Assembly (NCBI RefSeq): GCF_009727055.1 | Contig: NC_052359.1 | Location: forward strand, 60,075,471 to 60,139,470 | Source: Benincasa hispida | Lineage: Eukaryota > Streptophyta > Magnoliopsida > Cucurbitales > Cucurbitaceae | Direction: 5' to 3' | DNA: 64,000 bases | Part shown: positions 24,160 to 36,100 of the stretch, piece by piece | Numbering within the stretch: position 1 is the first letter of the stretch | How the letters are laid out: each line of letters begins with the position of its first letter | Program-made: the position numbers and the translations under genes | Notes under the pieces: generated by a model | Database searches by the model: none | What the model was told of the DNA's origin: nothing | The model's input: only the letters and a program-made list of their open reading frames with translations

Positions 24160-25085
24160 ACAATAAATTATAATAAAAAAAATTGAATATACACTAAAAT
24201 GAAATATAATAAAAAAAATATTTTATTTTTCAATCCCCAAACTATCTGGAGCCATCTTAGTAACGAAGGACACTTTCTTCGATTATGTCCTAACTGGTTT
24301 ACAAAATCCACATCTGTTGTCGAGTGGCCCGCGTTTGTTGTCCAATCCATCTCATTGTGATACGTGAACTTTTCTTCTCACGATGGATTCAGGATGTAAG
24401 ACGAGCATATTAGGGTGCGTGATCCAGTAATTTTCATGTGGTACAGATTGAAATTGAGGAGAGTAACATTCCAGCATACGTTGATAATTTTGTAGTAGTC
24501 CTCAATAAAATCTTCGTAGTTCTATTATAAATTTTTAAGCAAACGGCATAAAATGCGAGCATGGAATGCTGAATGCTTGTCTACTGTTCTATGAACAACA
24601 TCGCTCGGGACCTGTTTAGCCTCAATATTTGAAGCGTTTCTCTCCTTTGGCATTGAGACTATCACGTCTGGTCTTCCACATGAAATACACCTTCATACGA
24701 TCGTGATGATTGTACTTCATGTTTACTAGATTGTGCAGCCCATTTATTTATTTTGTTGTGTGCATACCTGGATTTTTTACTCCACTTAGTATTATAAAAT
24801 ATGTTTGATATAAATTATTAATAAATATATATATAATAATATATATAAATAATATTACCGCCATGTATTTATTCTTTGACCGCTTAAATGCATCCCTTAT
24901 TTCTTCTCTCTTTTTCTCGAAATAGTTCACGCATTGAATAATGTTATCTGAGCAAGAGCATTTAATAGGCAACATCGAGCTCCTTTGAGGACTCCATTTA
25001 TGCACTCGAATAGATTTGTCGTCAATCCACCCATATCTGAATCCTCCATCATGGCTTGGAGTCCATTGCTCTAAACCTAATGTTG
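24160..25085 (-). pseudogene. Mutator-like (MULE) transposase, C-terminal relic
   Basis: The minus strand from 25085 encodes in broken frames the TTNLFECINGVLKGAR segment and a following Leu/Ala-rich helix, then a NYFEKKREEIRDAFKRSKNK segment. These match the region after the MULE catalytic core. Further on come MLECYSPQFQSVPHENYW and a GHNRRKCP zinc-knuckle ending near 24240. Several stops and frameshifts interrupt it. The N-terminal two-thirds, including the DDE residues, was not found upstream. Confidence 0.65.
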
Positions 25086-25411
25086 TAAAAAAAAACTCAG
25101 ATAGCTCCCGATTATTCCTTTGATATCTTCAATTGCTTTGTTGAACTTTTCGAATTTGAACTGACACCCGCACGATAAAACATAATTTTTCAATGAATTA
25201 AATTTAGTACTTTTTATTGAGTTGCTGACATATGTCAATCAATTCAGTCAATGCATGCAGGAATCGGCAAGGGAAATCAGAGCAGGGGCAGCCATAAGTG
25301 ATATATATGCACTTTTTCAGACTTATGGAAAGTAAATAAAGTGAAGACGATTTCCATGTGGTAGACCACGTCAGCTGACTAGTTGACCGTTTAATCCATG
25401 TGGCAGACTCA

Positions 25412-25480
25412 ATCTCGCTCTCTCAATCTCTCTCTCTCCTACAATCTCGCTCTCTCCCACAATCTCGCTCTTTCTTACAT
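25412..25480 (+). repeat. Short CT-rich tandem repeat
   Basis: CAATCTCGCTCTCTC-type units recur about four times at roughly 17-18-bp spacing immediately before the hairpin array. Confidence 0.6.
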
Positions 25481-25504
25481 TCTGCTTCACCCACTTATCT
25501 TCCT

Positions 25505-25735
25505 TGTCGAGGGTTGAAGTTTCGACTTATGTATGCCAGAATTTCAACCTTCGACAACCTAATATACAAAATTAGTGAGATTTCCTTTTCCTTGTCGAGG
25601 GTTGAAGTTTCGACTTATGTATGTCGAAACTTTAACCCTCGACAACCCTAATTTACGTATTGTTTTCAAGTTTTTCTTTGTTTGTCGAGTTCTCAACGTT
25701 CGACCTCTATATTAGTCGAATCCTCAACCCTCGAC
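25505..25735. repeat. Three tandem hairpin units, period 88-90 bp
   Basis: Units begin at 25505, 25593 and 25683. Each starts TGTCGAG and ends near CTCGACA or a variant, forming an imperfect dyad of about 50 bp. The second unit is best preserved: TGTCGAGGGTTGAAGTTTCG pairs with CGAAACTTTAACCCTCGACA across an 8-10-bp loop. Confidence 0.8.
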
Positions 25736-25739
25736 TTCT

Positions 25740-28560
25740 AGCCTCAAAATCCCAAAACAACAATATTTCTCTAATAAGTTTCAAAACAACAATATTACTC
25801 TAATAAGCTTTGAAAACAACAATATTAATATTAAATGTCTGATTGTTCTTATCTTATTCCCCATACATTTTATTTAAATGGATCAGAATCTGGTCCTTTT
25901 TTAATCTAGTTTAATAGCTTTCAACCTAATCAATTGGTTTATTTTTTTAAAACCTAATATGCATATCAATAGAGTTTATCAACTTCTCTGCCTCATTTTC
26001 TCCCAAGTCATTTTTCTCATTTTATTAATAAATAGTCTTCATTCATTTTAGGGTAAATTTGGAATTTAATTAGGACTGGTTTGAATGACTATATATAACT
26101 TTTGATAAAATTCGTTAAATACACTCTAAAATTGTTTCAAAAGCTATTTTCAATATTTGAATCTAGAGTGATTTCAAATGCTAATTTTAACCTTTATCAT
26201 ATTTTAGTTTTTTAGTACATTAGTTGTGGGATGGGGATTGAACCTCCCCACCTCTAGGATGGAAGTTCTTCGTCAATTAGCGAAGCAATTCTTTTGATCT
26301 TTTAAGTAATGTATCATCTTAGGAAAGTCAAAAGGTAAAGCATGGTAAATTGCACTTAATTTATTTACTAAAAAAATCACTCACTTAATAATCATTTGGA
26401 CCTAAATTGGAAAGTATTTTTCTTTTTGAAAAAATTAAGTATATTTTTTCTCAAATTCTTATCATCATTTACATATTTTAAATACAAGAGTCTAATTCTT
26501 AGTTAATTTTTAAAAACAAGAGCAAATTTTCAAAAATTATTTTTTAAGTTTTTAAAGTTTGGCTTGATTTTTGAAAACATTGATAAAAAAGTATTAAAAA
26601 TAAGAAAATTTAAAGGTGAAATGAGTATCTATAAATTTAATTTAAAAAAAAAAAAAAAAAACCAAAATGATTTTGAAACAGATCATTGATTTTTTGTATA
26701 TAGTTTTTTAAAATTAAAACTATGTATACCTTTTTCACCTTTAAATTTATTGCTTTGTTATTTACTTTTACAAATCTTTTCAAAAACTAAATTCATTTTT
26801 ACATTTTTTAAAAATAAATTATTTTTGAAATTTGATTAAAAATTCTACTAAGAGTTAAGATTTTTGTTCTCAACATTTTAGTTCTTCGTCCATCATTTAT
26901 GGGAAAAAAACTTAAACTTGTCACATCAACGTTATAATTTCAATCAACGGTCACTTGTGATCAATTAAAAATTTCGTATACAACATAATTTTGTTGAAAT
27001 TAATGATTCATAGATATTCCTATATTGTTCTATTGCTCTTTGTTAAAATTAATAAATAAAGTGGAAACATATGATTCTTAAGAAATTTCAATAAAAAACC
27101 TATTAAATAGACACATCACAACTTTACTTAAACTTATAGTGCAAATTTATTGAAACTAAAAATTTAGAGTAGAAATTGATACAAGTCGTGGAAATAAAAA
27201 CTTTAACCACTATTTTTCTAATCCCTCAAAGATATTAAATGCACTAACTTTATGATTCAAAAGTCAAATCTGACCGACTAGTTAACAATCTGTAAAGAAG
27301 CTAAAGGACCCCACATGTCATCATTCTTAAGACTTGAAAAATTGAAGCATTTGTGCTGGATGGCATACCCATGGGTCATTACATCATAAAGGCAAATTTA
27401 TCATTCTTCTCTTAGTAACTTTAAAAGGTAAGGAAAAGAAAGTTAAGGTTTATTTATTTATTTTGGTCGAAGAGGCTCTGTTTCTTGTTTTTTCGGTAAA
27501 TATTTTTCATTTTTGTAAAATTATTAGAGAAGAGAACAGAATTGTCCATAATCTAACAATTTTACATTTTTCATCTAAAGATTTATCTTTTTAAGACAGA
27601 GTTAATTCCTTCCTCTATTTTATCCCACATCTTCGAGAGGGAATGATGTTTAATTGCTGGATTATGTGGGTTTTAATGGATCTCAATTTTAGAAGAAAGG
27701 AAGAGAGGGAAAAAAGGGAGGAGGGTTAAGGTAAGACTATTCACCATATAACTCATTCCTACACCAATCACCAATGAACATAACAAAATTAAAGTTAAAA
27801 GTTAGAATCCAAATCCTTGCATCGTTATACCTTGACTAATCAGATCAAATCACGTGTTAAAGATTTTCATTTTATTGTACCTCCAATCAATTTATGTGGT
27901 TAAATTATAAATGTGATTCTTATGGATAGAAAATTGTTAAAATTTGATCTCTCTAATTATAAAAGTTATAATTTAATACTTACAATTTAAAAAAGAAAAT
28001 CCTAAATGATCCTTATAGTATATAATAATATCGATCTCCTAAATAGTTTTTATCATTTTAAAATCTTTGTAAATAATCCCTACCAAAATAACTATGGGTG
28101 ATCTATACCAATGACTATTTGGGAGAGATTTATAATTTATTTTCCTATTGACAAACTTACTTCAATTATATAAAATTAAATTCTAATTATAAACCATATA
28201 ATTCTAATTATAAACCATAAAAACTAAATTCTATTTTTCCCCCCAAATCATAGAAACCAAATTTGTAGTTTAACCAATTTGTGTCATTACACATGAACAA
28301 ATCATACATTTAATTGAACTATTTGACCGCCAATTTATCTTACTATTTTAAAATAAAAAAATGAAAAATAAATAGATTCACATATCAGAAACCAAGATAA
28401 ACACAAGAATAAATGAGTTTACAATGCATACCATTCATTTCATCTACATAAAAGAAGGATTTAAGAACTTCTAGAAGCAAATCATTCCTGGCACAATTTA
28501 TTGTTTTGATTAGGAAAATGATTCTGAACAAAAAAAAGGGGAAAAAAATCCAAAGGGTGC
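25740..28560. other. AT-rich intergenic region downstream of NF-YB
   Basis: No gene seen. It includes a minus-strand SINE-like tail (26205-26310), an 18-base A run at 26644-26661 and ordinary A/T-rich sequence. The last few hundred bases before 28842 probably include the NF-YB 3' UTR. Confidence 0.6.
26205..26310 (-). repeat. SINE-like remnant (minus strand)
   Basis: The minus strand reads GGAGGTTCAATCCCCATCCC, then TGTACTAAAAAAC, the same order as at 5893-5970. Flanking AATTGACGAAG-type sequence also resembles that copy. Confidence 0.4.
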
Positions 28561-28841
28561 TACTGCTACTAAGTCTTTTTCAAGATCTTCAAGACCCTGC
28601 CAAAGGTTGTAAGGTTTACAAGTCATGAATAAATGGGATCCCCAGGACTTGGAACCTCTATTAAATACAGCGTCCTAACTCCAATCCAATAGACAGCCAT
28701 AATAATATACAAAGTTTCAACTGTTTCTACAATAACAGTATCAAAACCACCCAAACTTCAAATAAATAGACTCAAATTTTGCTGTTATGCTGAGCAAAGA
28801 TCTCCAAATTCAACAGTTTACATGGTCGATTCGAGGCAAAT

Positions 28842-31802
28842 TCATTCAGTACCTTGCATAGGTACCATCAGATGCTGGGCTTGTGACTGCGAAATAAAAA
28901 AAAGATGGTATTAAACCTTGGAGAGAGAGAAGTAAATTTTGCTTTGGAATTACTTATTAGATAAAAACACTTCTAAGACGCTACTTGAAAGTTGAAACTA
29001 CTGTGAATAAGTAAAAATTCCTAACATTGTACTTCAAAACAGGCCCTTATTCCTATTCTTGCTTATTTATATCTTAATTATTTGTACAGGACAACCATTT
29101 GGCAGTGTAATATTTTCATTTGCATTAGAAAACTCATTGGATATTAATTATTTTGGGTGGAAGGCAACATGATCAAAGCCTCTAGATTTACCACTTTTGA
29201 CCATTTTACACAAAGGGGGATGATCCCAATACAAAGAAGCTCAAAAAAGTTGCCTCATTTTCTAGGTAACCTAAAAAAGATACAAATACCAATATATTGC
29301 CCTTTCACCAAGGCTAAAAGGGAAATAGCCTTTTACTGCTATAAGCCATCTCCTTGAAACGTTCAAATTTGTATACTAATTTATCATATATTTCAATTTT
29401 CAACCAAGATTTTGATATGAGAGCTCTAAAACAAACCCCAAGTAATATAAGATATGCTTTGACAATGACGAAAGAACTTTAAGAATCATGAAGATATAAA
29501 CATAAACAAAACTAATATGCTTATGCGAAGAAGTTACTAAAAGAAGGGGAAAACAAAAAAAACAACTTAAACCACTCCATGAAGGGGGAAAAGAACTTAA
29601 ACAACGAAGTTACTTTACTAGTATAGAAGAGTGTGGGGTGGAGTGTAAATAACAAACATTGTCCAAAGAAAATAAATAACAGATGAAATTCAACTTGTAA
29701 CTCCAAGTCCCCCAAAAATAGTTCTTGACATGCTTTTTCTCTACACACCAACTATTTTGATGTTACACTAAGAATTCTAGCAAATTCTCACAAAGACCTC
29801 TGGCCGCCACAATCGACAAATAGATCAAGTTCCAAACACATCCTGTTACCATTAGATGGACAGGTTAATGGGGAGACTACCAAGGACATTTGTATCACTT
29901 GATGACAGAAGAGTAGACATGACTTTTAATCAGATGGACAAGCACTCCTGAAAGTGCTTCCTCTAAAGTTATTTTTTAAAGTAATTCGAGAATTATCAAG
30001 ATAACATTTAATTATATGACCAAATACCATAAGAGTTTTGACAAAAGTAACTAATTACCTAAAAAAACCTTCCACAATCCAAGAGTCATTGCAAATTCAC
30101 CCTAAGAGCATGTTTGGAAATAATTTTGAAATGTTGGACATCATTTTTCCAGATTCAAAATCATTCTAAAACATAAATTAAATCATTCAAAAACATTTTC
30201 ATGCTTGGTTTTACGCTTTCAAATGTGATTTTTCATCCCATCAAAATTAATTTGGAATGACAAAATGCATGTGTTTTAGACTGATACTGAAAATGGCCAA
30301 AAAGGTTTTAATCATTTCAAAATCAATTCCAAACATGCCCTGTGTATGCCCAAAACTGCTTCTTTACTTCTTCAAAAGACATTGTGAAAGTACATGCATA
30401 TTATTATTTGAGAGTGAGTGTGGGAGAAAGAGAGAGAGAATGAAAGAGAGAGAGAGATAGTACTTGAGAACTTGCATAATTAACTCCTTGGGAAAACGAC
30501 CCTTGATGAGCAATCTATAGAATTGAAAAGAGAGGTGGTCAGAAGAAAACACCAAAAATCCAGCTCAATGGAAAAAAAAGGTATATCGAACTCATATAAT
30601 TGACCTGGGAAATAGAGGTTGGATGAGCTTCTTTCTTAGCTGACGCATCACCACCTTTAGCAGACCCCTTAGTGTCACCCTGTAAGACAACACAAACACT
30701 AAATAAAAACCTCCTAATTTCATACATGATGTTGACAATTCACAGAGACAGTAAAGAAAACTCTATCTTACCTCCGTCTAAAACGCCCCCAAGTCCAAAC
30801 CAGCAGGCAAAAAAATGCAAAAACCAAAGCATCCACCCATCAGTTGAAGAACACAACGAACAGCAGTAAAATTAACCACCAAAAATAAATAAAGCTCCAT
30901 TGATAGTTTTGGTTTATGGTCCTTGGGAAGCGTGCTTGTTTTCTCACGTTTTCTTTACCATGATTTTCATCTAAGGAAATGAAAATTTTGAATTCATAGC
31001 TAAATTCCAAAAACAAAATCAAGTTTCTAAAAACTTTTATTTATTTTTTTTAGTTTCCAAAAGCTTTGCTTTTGTTTTTGGATTTTGACTAAGAATTCAA
31101 ACATTTCTTTATGAAAGATGAAAACAATACTAAAGCAATAATGAGAAAATAAGCATATATTTCAAAGAACTGAAAACTAAAGACGAAATAATTATAAAAA
31201 AGTGTCTAACAAAGTTAACAAGACTAGAAAGCTCCCTGTTAAAACCATCAACCGAATCGTAAAAGTAGATAATGAACAAGATGCAAATGTAAATTCTATT
31301 TAATACAGTTCTTTCATCAGAGTTAAAGCATTAGAATTAGCCGACTGACTACCTCTCTGTATTTCGTCAAGTAGGTTTTAAGTGGATCGATATAATCCTC
31401 AAATCCAAGAGTGGCCATGGCCCAAAGTAAATCATCTCCATTAATCGTCTTCCGTTTCTCTCTTTGACATTTATCACTTGCCCTAGAAACAATTCAGCCA
31501 TTGGGAGGGAAAAAAAACCCCCAAATTCAGAACATAGGAGAAGGGAAAATCAACAAATCAAAATTGATCATAGAAATACGCCCATACTCGCTGGTAATAA
31601 AACTGATAAACTCCGATACACATTCTTGTACGGTTTCTTTAGCATCCTTGGCAATCTTTCCATTAGCAGGAAGAGCCTTCTTCATGATCCTGCTAATATT
31701 CGCAATAGGAAGAAACCTATCCTGTTCACGAACATTAGACCTCGGACTCTGCTCACCGCTCTCATGGCTTCCTCCGCCGGGACTCGCCGGAGCATCAGCC
31801 AT
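28842..31802 (-). CDS. NF-YB: NF-YB (CCAAT-binding factor HAP3) subunit, non-LEC1 type
   Basis: Histone-fold subunit of the trimeric NF-Y factor: it pairs with NF-YC, then NF-YA, to bind CCAAT boxes. Five coding exons: 31802-31588, 31482-31353, 30679-30605, 30514-30464 and 28886-28842 (TGA); all introns are GT-AG and total 171 residues. The first 24 residues are Gly/Ser/Pro-rich. The histone fold runs about 25-115, starting [20 protein letters not shown] and ending [18 protein letters not shown] has Lys where LEC1-type proteins have Asp, so this is the ordinary class. The tail is Gln/Ser-rich and ends [10 protein letters not shown], as in the NF-YB8/YB10 group (about 173-176 residues). No defects seen. 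The exact paralogue cannot be fixed without a tree. Confidence 0.92.
30105..30341. mobile_element. MITE-like element in NF-YB intron 4
   Basis: Imperfect terminal inverted repeats of about 28 bp: AGAGCATGTTTGGAAATAAT at the left and, on the other strand, AGGGCATGTTTGGAATTGAT at the right. 237 bp, non-coding, related at its ends to the two elements in UPL4 intron 15. Confidence 0.6.
30428..30463 (-). repeat. CU-rich tract just inside NF-YB intron 4
   Basis: The transcript strand reads GTACTATCTCTCTCTCTCTT at the 5' splice site and continues with CT repeats for about 35 bases. It directly abuts the donor of the 51-nt exon 4. PTB-type proteins bind such tracts, but any role here is an inference. 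Confidence 0.6.
30987..31101. mobile_element. Foldback element in NF-YB intron 2
   Basis: 115 bp that is nearly one inverted repeat. The left arm starts TTTGAATTCATAGCTAAATT; the right arm on the other strand starts TTTGAATTCTTAGTCAAAAT. Both continue CCAAAAACAAAA. It has no coding content and looks like a small foldback transposable element. Confidence 0.6.
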
Positions 31803-31817
31803 TTTCAAACCAAAACC

Positions 31818-32033
31818 CTATACGCGAAACAACATCATCAATCCCAGAGACCAGAAAAAAAAGAACAAAACCCATGAACAAGCCCTTCAAACGCAAGGTC
31901 CAGAAGAACCCAGAAGCAAAAATGGAAGATGGGTGAGAAATTAGAAGGGAAATACGAAAAGGGTTGTCGGTTTGAAGAGAGACGATTTGAGAGAATTGAA
32001 AAATGGAAAAAAGAGAAGAAATAATTCTTTTAC
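31818..32033 (-). other. Probable 5' UTR intron of NF-YB
   Basis: A consensus donor (CACCAG then GTAAAAG) at 32033 and an acceptor (pyrimidine-rich, then TATAG) at 31818 lie on the coding strand, 16 bases before the ATG. NF-YB genes of this group often carry a leader intron. Inferred, not proved. Confidence 0.55.
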
Positions 32034-32540
32034 CTGGTGGGAGAAAACGGAAGATTTGTAATTTGGGCGCGAGAGAGAAGGAATTAGATCGGGTGGAAAT
32101 GGAGTGGTGGAATGGAATCGGACGATGGTGAAGATAGGAGCAAGGAGACGACTGAGATGAGAGAATCAAGTTTATCAGCACCGTTCGTTTTTGTTTTTCC
32201 CTTTTTCAGGGCAAATTCAGAAGAGGAAAAGGGCAAAAACCAAAGCGCTTTTTATTTTCTTATTTTATTTTTTTTCCCTATTTTTTGGAGGAATTTTATT
32301 TTAAATAAATAACATTTTTCCGGGTTTTTCCTGCGGTTTGCCGGTTTCTACTCTCGAATGAGCTTAACGAATCAGATCTAAACACGTGTTGCTGCTTCTC
32401 ATCGTTGTTTCCCAGCCACTCGTCTGGCGGTCGCTAGTTTATGAAACGACGTCGTCTTTTTTGCCGACTGAAATCGGCTCTCTCTCTCTTTACTGACTCA
32501 TTGATAAACAAATGGCCGAGTTACATAAAAGCGACACGAT
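32034..32540 (-). promoter_or_regulatory. NF-YB leader and promoter region
   Basis: A relatively GC-rich block upstream of the leader intron, with CT-rich stretches on the transcript strand. A palindromic AAACGACGTCGT word near 32446 contains the GACGTC core recognised by plant bZIP factors. The transcription start is not resolved. Confidence 0.4.
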
Positions 32541-32871
32541 TTATTTATTTATTTAATTCTGATTGTTTTTAAGATAATTAAATATTATTTTTTAAAAAAT
32601 ATATATTAATTTCGACTATAAATTTATTATGTTGTCTAAATTGAAACCATAAACTTTTAATTTCATCAACGTTTACTCTAAATTTATATTAGTGTTACAT
32701 TTTAATACTCCGTTAAATTTTAACTAATTTACTTAAGAATTTAACATAAATTTACTTAAGAGTTTTAAAAAAAATACTGTCAAATTCTTTATAAATTCGT
32801 TAATTTCATTGAAATAAAGTTTTACACCAAAATAAGTTTAATCAACACATAAATTAGTCATGTTGAATTAC
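32541..32871. other. AT-rich spacer before the retrotransposon cluster
   Basis: About 330 bp with no open frame or recognised repeat, ending at the ATTAT target duplication of copia element 1. Confidence 0.6.
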
Positions 32872-32876
32872 ATTAT

Positions 32877-33079
32877 TATTGTAATTCTGAACTATCCTCT
32901 TATTTTTCTTATGATTTTACAAGAGGGAGCATCCCTTATATATACAACTATGTTAGTCAATTATGGAAAAACTTATAACGGCAAAAAATTGTACATATGG
33001 TAAGAATAAGAATAAATACAAATTACAGGGAATAAAATCCAACTGGATAAGGGAAGTAGAAGGCTTTTCATATTCAACA
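32877..33079 (-). repeat. 3' LTR of copia 1 (203 bp)
   Basis: On the plus strand it starts TATTGTAATTCTGAAC (TG mutated to TA) and ends TATTCAACA. It matches the 190-bp right LTR with few substitutions plus a 13-bp extra segment after CAACTATG. Confidence 0.9.
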
Positions 33080-33096
33080 CTCCCCTTCAAGCTGGG
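33080..33096 (-). other. Polypurine tract of copia 1
   Basis: On the minus strand CAGCTTGAAGGGGAG directly abuts the 3' LTR, the standard plus-strand primer of copia elements. Confidence 0.85.
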
Positions 33097-33109
33097 TTGT
33101 ATATGTTGA

Positions 33110-36100
33110 TTAAGTCCAGCTTGTTTTTTTTAAGTTTTCAAACATATTCTTGAATAGGGCCTTTGTAAGTATGTCAGCAATTTGCCTCTTGGTAGGTATG
33201 TAGTTGAGTGAGATGCTTTTGTTTTCAATTTTTTCTTTAATAAAATGTCGATCAATGTCCACATGTTTTATGCGATCATGATGGACTGGGTCTTTGGCGA
33301 TACTTATAGTAGCTTGATTATCACAGTGTACTTCCATGGTTCTTCTGATTTGATTTTAAGTTTAGATATAATGCTTTTGAGCCACATTCCTTCACATATT
33401 CCTTGAGCTAGAGCTCTTAGTTTAGCTTGGACACCGCTCCTGGATACTACAGATTGTTTCTTACTTCGCCAGGTGACTAAATTTCCCCAAACAAAGGTGC
33501 AATATCCGAAAGTTGATCTTCTGGCTATTTTTTAGCTTGCCCAATCGGCATCTGTGAAGATTTCGATGTTTCTTCTCCTAGATTTCTTGAAGTATAATCC
33601 CTCTCCTGGAGCTCATTTTAAGTACCTGAGTACTATATACACAACTTGCATATTGTCTTCTGTTGAACTGTTCATAAATTGACTTATAAAGCTGACTGCA
33701 AAACATATATCAGGTATTGTGTGAGTTAGGTAAATCAATTTTCCAACTAGCCTTTGATACTGATCTCCATTGTGTGATTGTTTTCTTTGATTATGTGATT
33801 GTTTGTGTCAATTGGGGTATTAGCAGACTTGCATCCAAGCATTCCAGTTTCCTTTAACAAGTCAAGGACATATTTTCTTTGAGAAATGCTTAAGCCCGTT
33901 TTTGAGCGGACCACTTCCATCCCTAGGAAGTATTTAAGGTTGCTTAATTCTTTTACTTCGAATTCCTTGGCTAAGAGAAGCTTTAGATTTCTTATTTCTT
34001 CTTCACGGTCTCCTGTGGATAATGTCATCTACATAGACAATGATAATTGCTATTTTACCCGTGCAAGAATGTTTGACTAAGAGAGTATGGTCAGATTGAC
34101 ATTGTAAGTACCCGTTTTCCTTTACCACTCTTGAAAATTTATCAAACCACACCCTAGGGGATTGTTTTAGGCCATAAAGGGATTTTTTGAGTTTATATAC
34201 CTTATTTATGATTTTAGTAGATTATATACCGGTAGGTATATCCATATGCACTTTTTCTTCTAAGTCTCCATTAAGGAATGCATTTTTTATGTCTAATTGG
34301 TAAAGAATCTAATCATTATTCACAACTAGGGAAAAAAGGACATGAATAGTATTTAATTTTGCCACTAGGACAAATATTTCTTGATAGTCAATGCCATAAG
34401 ACTAGGTGAAACCTTTGGCAACGAGTCTAGCTTTGAATCTATCTATTTCTTCGTTAGCTCTGTATTTGATGGTGAAGATCTATTTGCATCCTACTGTTTT
34501 CTTCCTTAGAGGTAGGTCTGTTATTTCCCGTGTGTTATTCTTTTCTAAGGCTTTTATTTCGTTTAATACAGCTTGCTTCCAATTAATGTCCTTGAGGGCT
34601 TCATAGACATTGTTCGAAATGTGTACTTGGGATAATGTAGTTGTGAATGCTTTGAACTTGGGAGTGAAATTTTTGTAGGACAGGTAGTTTTGGATAGATG
34701 CATCGTATAGGTTCTTATCCCTTTTCGTTTTGCAATGGGAAGATCAATATCTTCAGTGAGTGTTTTTGCTGTGGAGTTGGAGATATGATTTTCCTGTATT
34801 TCGGTTGGGTTCTGATTGAGTACTGGTTCACGCCCAAGGGTGTTCTTCCTTCTAGTATATCTATAGGGTCTTTCCTACATTCAGGTGGGCTTTGATTGGG
34901 AACATCGATTTCATATATATAAGGGACACAAGGAGCACTCTCTTCACTGAGATCTAGTTTTTTGTTTCCTTCGTTTTTCTTCGTTTTTCGTTTTCTATGA
35001 GAGTGGAAGGTTCAGTTGTGTCTAGCTTTTGGAAGTAGGGTTGAGTTTCAAAGAAGGTTACATCCATTGATGTATAGAACCTTTTAGTAGTTGGTGAGTA
35101 GCATTTGTAGCCCTTTTGGCTTGGAGCATAACCGAGAAAGATGAATTTTATTGCCTTAGGATCTAACTTACTCTTATTGGGTCTATAATCTTGAACAAAG
35201 ACTATGCAACCAAATATTTTTAAAGGGACTTGAGAAAATAATCTATCACGTGGAAAAACTTCTTTAAGATTTTGTAAGGGAGTTTTGAAGTCTAATATTT
35301 GAGAGGGAATTCTATTAATAAGGTAGGTGGATGTTAGAACTGCTTCTCCCCAAAAAAGATGGGGGGTGTTAACGTGACACATTAAAGCTCTAGAAACTTC
35401 TAAAAGATGTTTGTTTTTTCTCTTCGCAATTCCATTTTGCTGGGGAATGTTAGGACAGGTACTTAGGTGGGCAATACTTTTTTCATTTAGAATTTTTTTT
35501 TAAGGAAGTGTTAAAATAATCTTTAGCATTGTCAGTGTTAAAATAACCTCTTGAGGTGTCTTAGGACATTGATCCTTATCCGGAATATGATAGTGACTTC
35601 AGATTTTTCTTTCATTAAAAACATCTAAGTAAGTCTAGTGTGATCATCGATAAAGGAAACAAATCATTTAGCTCCGATTACATTATGAACTCTACTAGGT
35701 CCTCAAACATCACTATGCATTATAGAAAAAGGATAATAGGGTTTATATTTGCTTACCAAATATGAGGATCGAGCCAGCTTTGCCATTTCACAAGACTCAC
35801 CTTGAAACATCTGATAACTTTATTAAAAATATCTGGAAACATTCATTTCAGATATAGAAAATTGGGATGTCCTAAACGATTATGTCATAACATTATTGTA
35901 CTATCATAATTGTCTTTAGAAGCAACAAAAGTAGATGTACTAACATAATTATCTTTAGAAGCAACAACATCTGATAACTTTATTAAAAATATCTGGAAAC
36001 ATTCATTTCAGATATAGAAAATTGGGATGTCCTAAACGATTATGTCATAACATTATTGTATTATCATAATTGTCTTTAGAGATAAAAATAGACTTGCTAA

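Noticed and set aside
26085..26220. Another copy of the intronic MITE family
   Set aside because: Words such as TTTCAAAAGCTATTTTCAA recur, but no pair of terminal inverted repeats could be matched.
26480..26880. Larger foldback related to the NF-YB intron 2 element
   Set aside because: Ends share TTCTTAGTTAA-like words in opposite orientation, but the arms are too diverged in AT-rich sequence to be distinguished from chance.
31464..31944. Two plus-strand frames of 137 and 147 codons opposite NF-YB exon 1
   Set aside because: Antisense to exon 1 and the leader; low complexity and overlapping each other in different frames.
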